15,688 nucleotides of DNA from positions 1-15,688 of the forward strand of contig CAUFXR010000063.1 in assembly GCA_959596515.1 (NCBI GenBank), read 5' to 3'. A program made the position numbers and the translations under genes. Source of the stretch: an uncultured Oscillospiraceae bacterium. Its GTDB lineage: Bacteria; Bacillota; Clostridia; Oscillospirales; Acutalibacteraceae. This document shows, in pieces, positions 15,044-15,688 of this stretch (positions are counted from its first letter, which is position 1; every line of letters starts with the position of its first letter). The notes under the pieces were generated by a model. That model was not told where the DNA came from and did no database searches. It saw nothing but the letters and a program-made list of their open reading frames with translations.

Positions 15044-15086
15044 TATCCTTTGGTAGATATCAAAGGATAGAAGGGATATCCCTTCT
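15044..15086. repeat. Intergenic hairpin-palindrome element, copy 3
   Basis: Hairpin TATCCTTTG-N8-CAAAGGATA (15044-15069) is followed by the same perfect 18-bp palindrome as copy 2 (15069-15086). The loop differs from copy 2 but the stem and palindrome are unchanged. It lies 33 nt before the ATG of the 700-aa protein gene. Confidence 0.8.
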
Positions 15087-15097
15087 TGAAAAAGATA

Positions 15098-15163
15098 CCG
15101 GCTGCGCCGGGGCGGGCTGTGGTTTTTGCACGAAGCCCGCCCGCAGGCGCTTTTGCCGGTTTT
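15098..15163. terminator. GC-rich compound hairpin after the gene at 15180
   Basis: Second copy of the stacked CCGGC, GCGCC and GGGCGGGCT stems (15098-15159), followed on the minus strand by TATCTTTTTC. Confidence 0.7.
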
Positions 15164-15179
15164 GTTTTATCTCTCAGCC

Positions 15180-15688
15180 TTATTTCCCGGCCGCCGCCTT
15201 TTTCCGCCTGTAGAGCAGCATTCCCAGCACGCCGCCGCAGGAGGCCATCATCAGGCTGATCCACAGCATCATGTTGCTGCTGTCCCCGGTCTGGGGGCTG
15301 CCGGTGTCGCCGGAAGGATCCTGCTGACCCTGCGAATCGGATGAATCGGTCGGATCAGTCGAATCGGTTGGCTCTCCGGTTCCCGCTGCAGGGATGGCTT
15401 CAGTCTGCACATATTCACAGACTGCACAGCCGCGCTCTCTGGAACCCGCTTCAGTCTCGGTGGCCTCTTTGGTTACTTTCCAATCGCCGTAGGTATGGTT
15501 TGCCACATTCAGCTTTTCACCGCAGGAGCATTCCTGCCAGTGCTGGGTTTTGTCATATTTCCACGTTTCATCATGGATGCCGTGCTCATGCCCGATCTCC
15601 GGGATGATTTCAACCTGCACATATTCACAGACCGCACAGCCGCGCTCTCTGGAACCCGCTTCAGTCTCGGTGGCCTCTTTGGTTACTT
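15180..15688 (-). CDS. Sortase-anchored surface protein with His/Cys repeats, C-terminal part
   Basis: The frame is open to the right edge, so only the last ~168 codons are seen. Two His/Cys modules of about 70 residues are visible, the upstream one cut by the window edge: HWQECSCGEKL, ANHTYGDWKVTKEAT, RGCAVCEYVQ. A short Thr/Asp/Ser/Pro linker leads to SPQTGDSSN, a hydrophobic segment and RRKKAAAGK, a sortase signal. The terminal 170 bp (15181-15350) are identical to 10129-10298 of the 870-aa gene; an 18-bp insertion (15351-15368) then lengthens the linker by six residues (DSTDPT type). No start or signal peptide is visible. The module repeat has a 210-bp period (15405-15478 and 15615-15688 differ by about one base), so the array probably continues beyond the window. 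Confidence 0.85.
   Translation of the reverse strand, partial: VTKEATETEAGSRERGCAVCEYVQVEIIPEIGHEHGIHDETWKYDKTQHWQECSCGEKLNVANHTYGDWKVTKEATETEAGSRERGCAVCEYVQTEAIPAAGTGEPTDSTDPTDSSDSQGQQDPSGDTGSPQTGDSSNMMLWISLMMASCGGVLGMLLYRRKKAAAGK

Larger units (their letters stand above)
14969..15299. repeat. 331-bp direct repeat, copy B
   Basis: Partner of 12698-13028, same orientation. It contains the start of the 700-aa protein gene, the intergenic module and the anchor end of the gene at 15180. Confidence 0.85.

Overview
The window looks like a gut Bacillota (Clostridia; Oscillospirales or Lachnospirales type) chromosome. The reasons are Gram-positive Shine-Dalgarno sites (AGGAGG class), signal peptides of the 'LCMVLxxxPxxAFA' kind, PQTGD-type sortase anchors, and conjugative-element genes of the Tn916/Clostridia type. 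The window falls into two parts that differ in style.

Part 1 (1-5650) is mobile-element debris. From the left: the C-terminal half of a large serine recombinase (3-914, +) ends in a hairpin terminator and abuts a YtrA-type GntR regulator gene cut off after its winged helix (954-1148, -), which still has a consensus promoter and a palindromic operator. Next is a CHAP peptidoglycan hydrolase remnant of a conjugation module (1312-2193, -). It is joined head-to-head at about 2191 to a PcfJ-like gene that has also lost its 5' end (2191-3714, +). A Tn916 orf7/orf8-like pair follows: a small sigma-70-like factor (3987-4382, -) overlapping a small helix-turn-helix protein (3815-3997, -). Then come a GNAT acetyltransferase with an abnormal C-terminus (4631-5158, -) and the 3' tail of another gene (5180-5368, -). 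An AT-rich stretch (5369-5606) carries TATCCCC repeats and three tandem 11-bp repeats, and a 22-bp perfect hairpin closes it.

Part 2 (5650-15688) is GC-richer, and every gene is on the minus strand, so transcription runs from right to left. Order of transcription: a surface protein whose N-terminus lies outside the window (15180-15688), a 700-aa Fn3/beta-helix surface protein (12909-15011), an 870-aa surface protein with His/Cys repeats (10128-12740), a 617-aa protein with the same domain on both sides of one membrane helix (8162-10015), a 601-aa surface protein (6134-7939), and an orphan OmpR-type winged-helix regulator (5650-6066). Four of the five surface genes end in (S/N)PQTGD plus a hydrophobic segment and an RKK tail, so they are probably linked to the wall by a sortase encoded elsewhere.

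The surface genes behave like cassettes. Start regions, intergenic regions and anchor regions are nearly identical in DNA, while the middles are unrelated. A 331-bp direct repeat (12698-13028 and 14969-15299) flanks the middle of one gene, and a 170-bp identical block links the anchors of two non-adjacent genes. The intergenic module contains a GC-rich terminator, an 18-bp palindrome and a hairpin that shows a compensatory base-pair change in a third copy. The most notable points are this recombinogenic cassette array and the mirror-duplicated membrane protein. No sortase, RNA gene or CRISPR array was seen.
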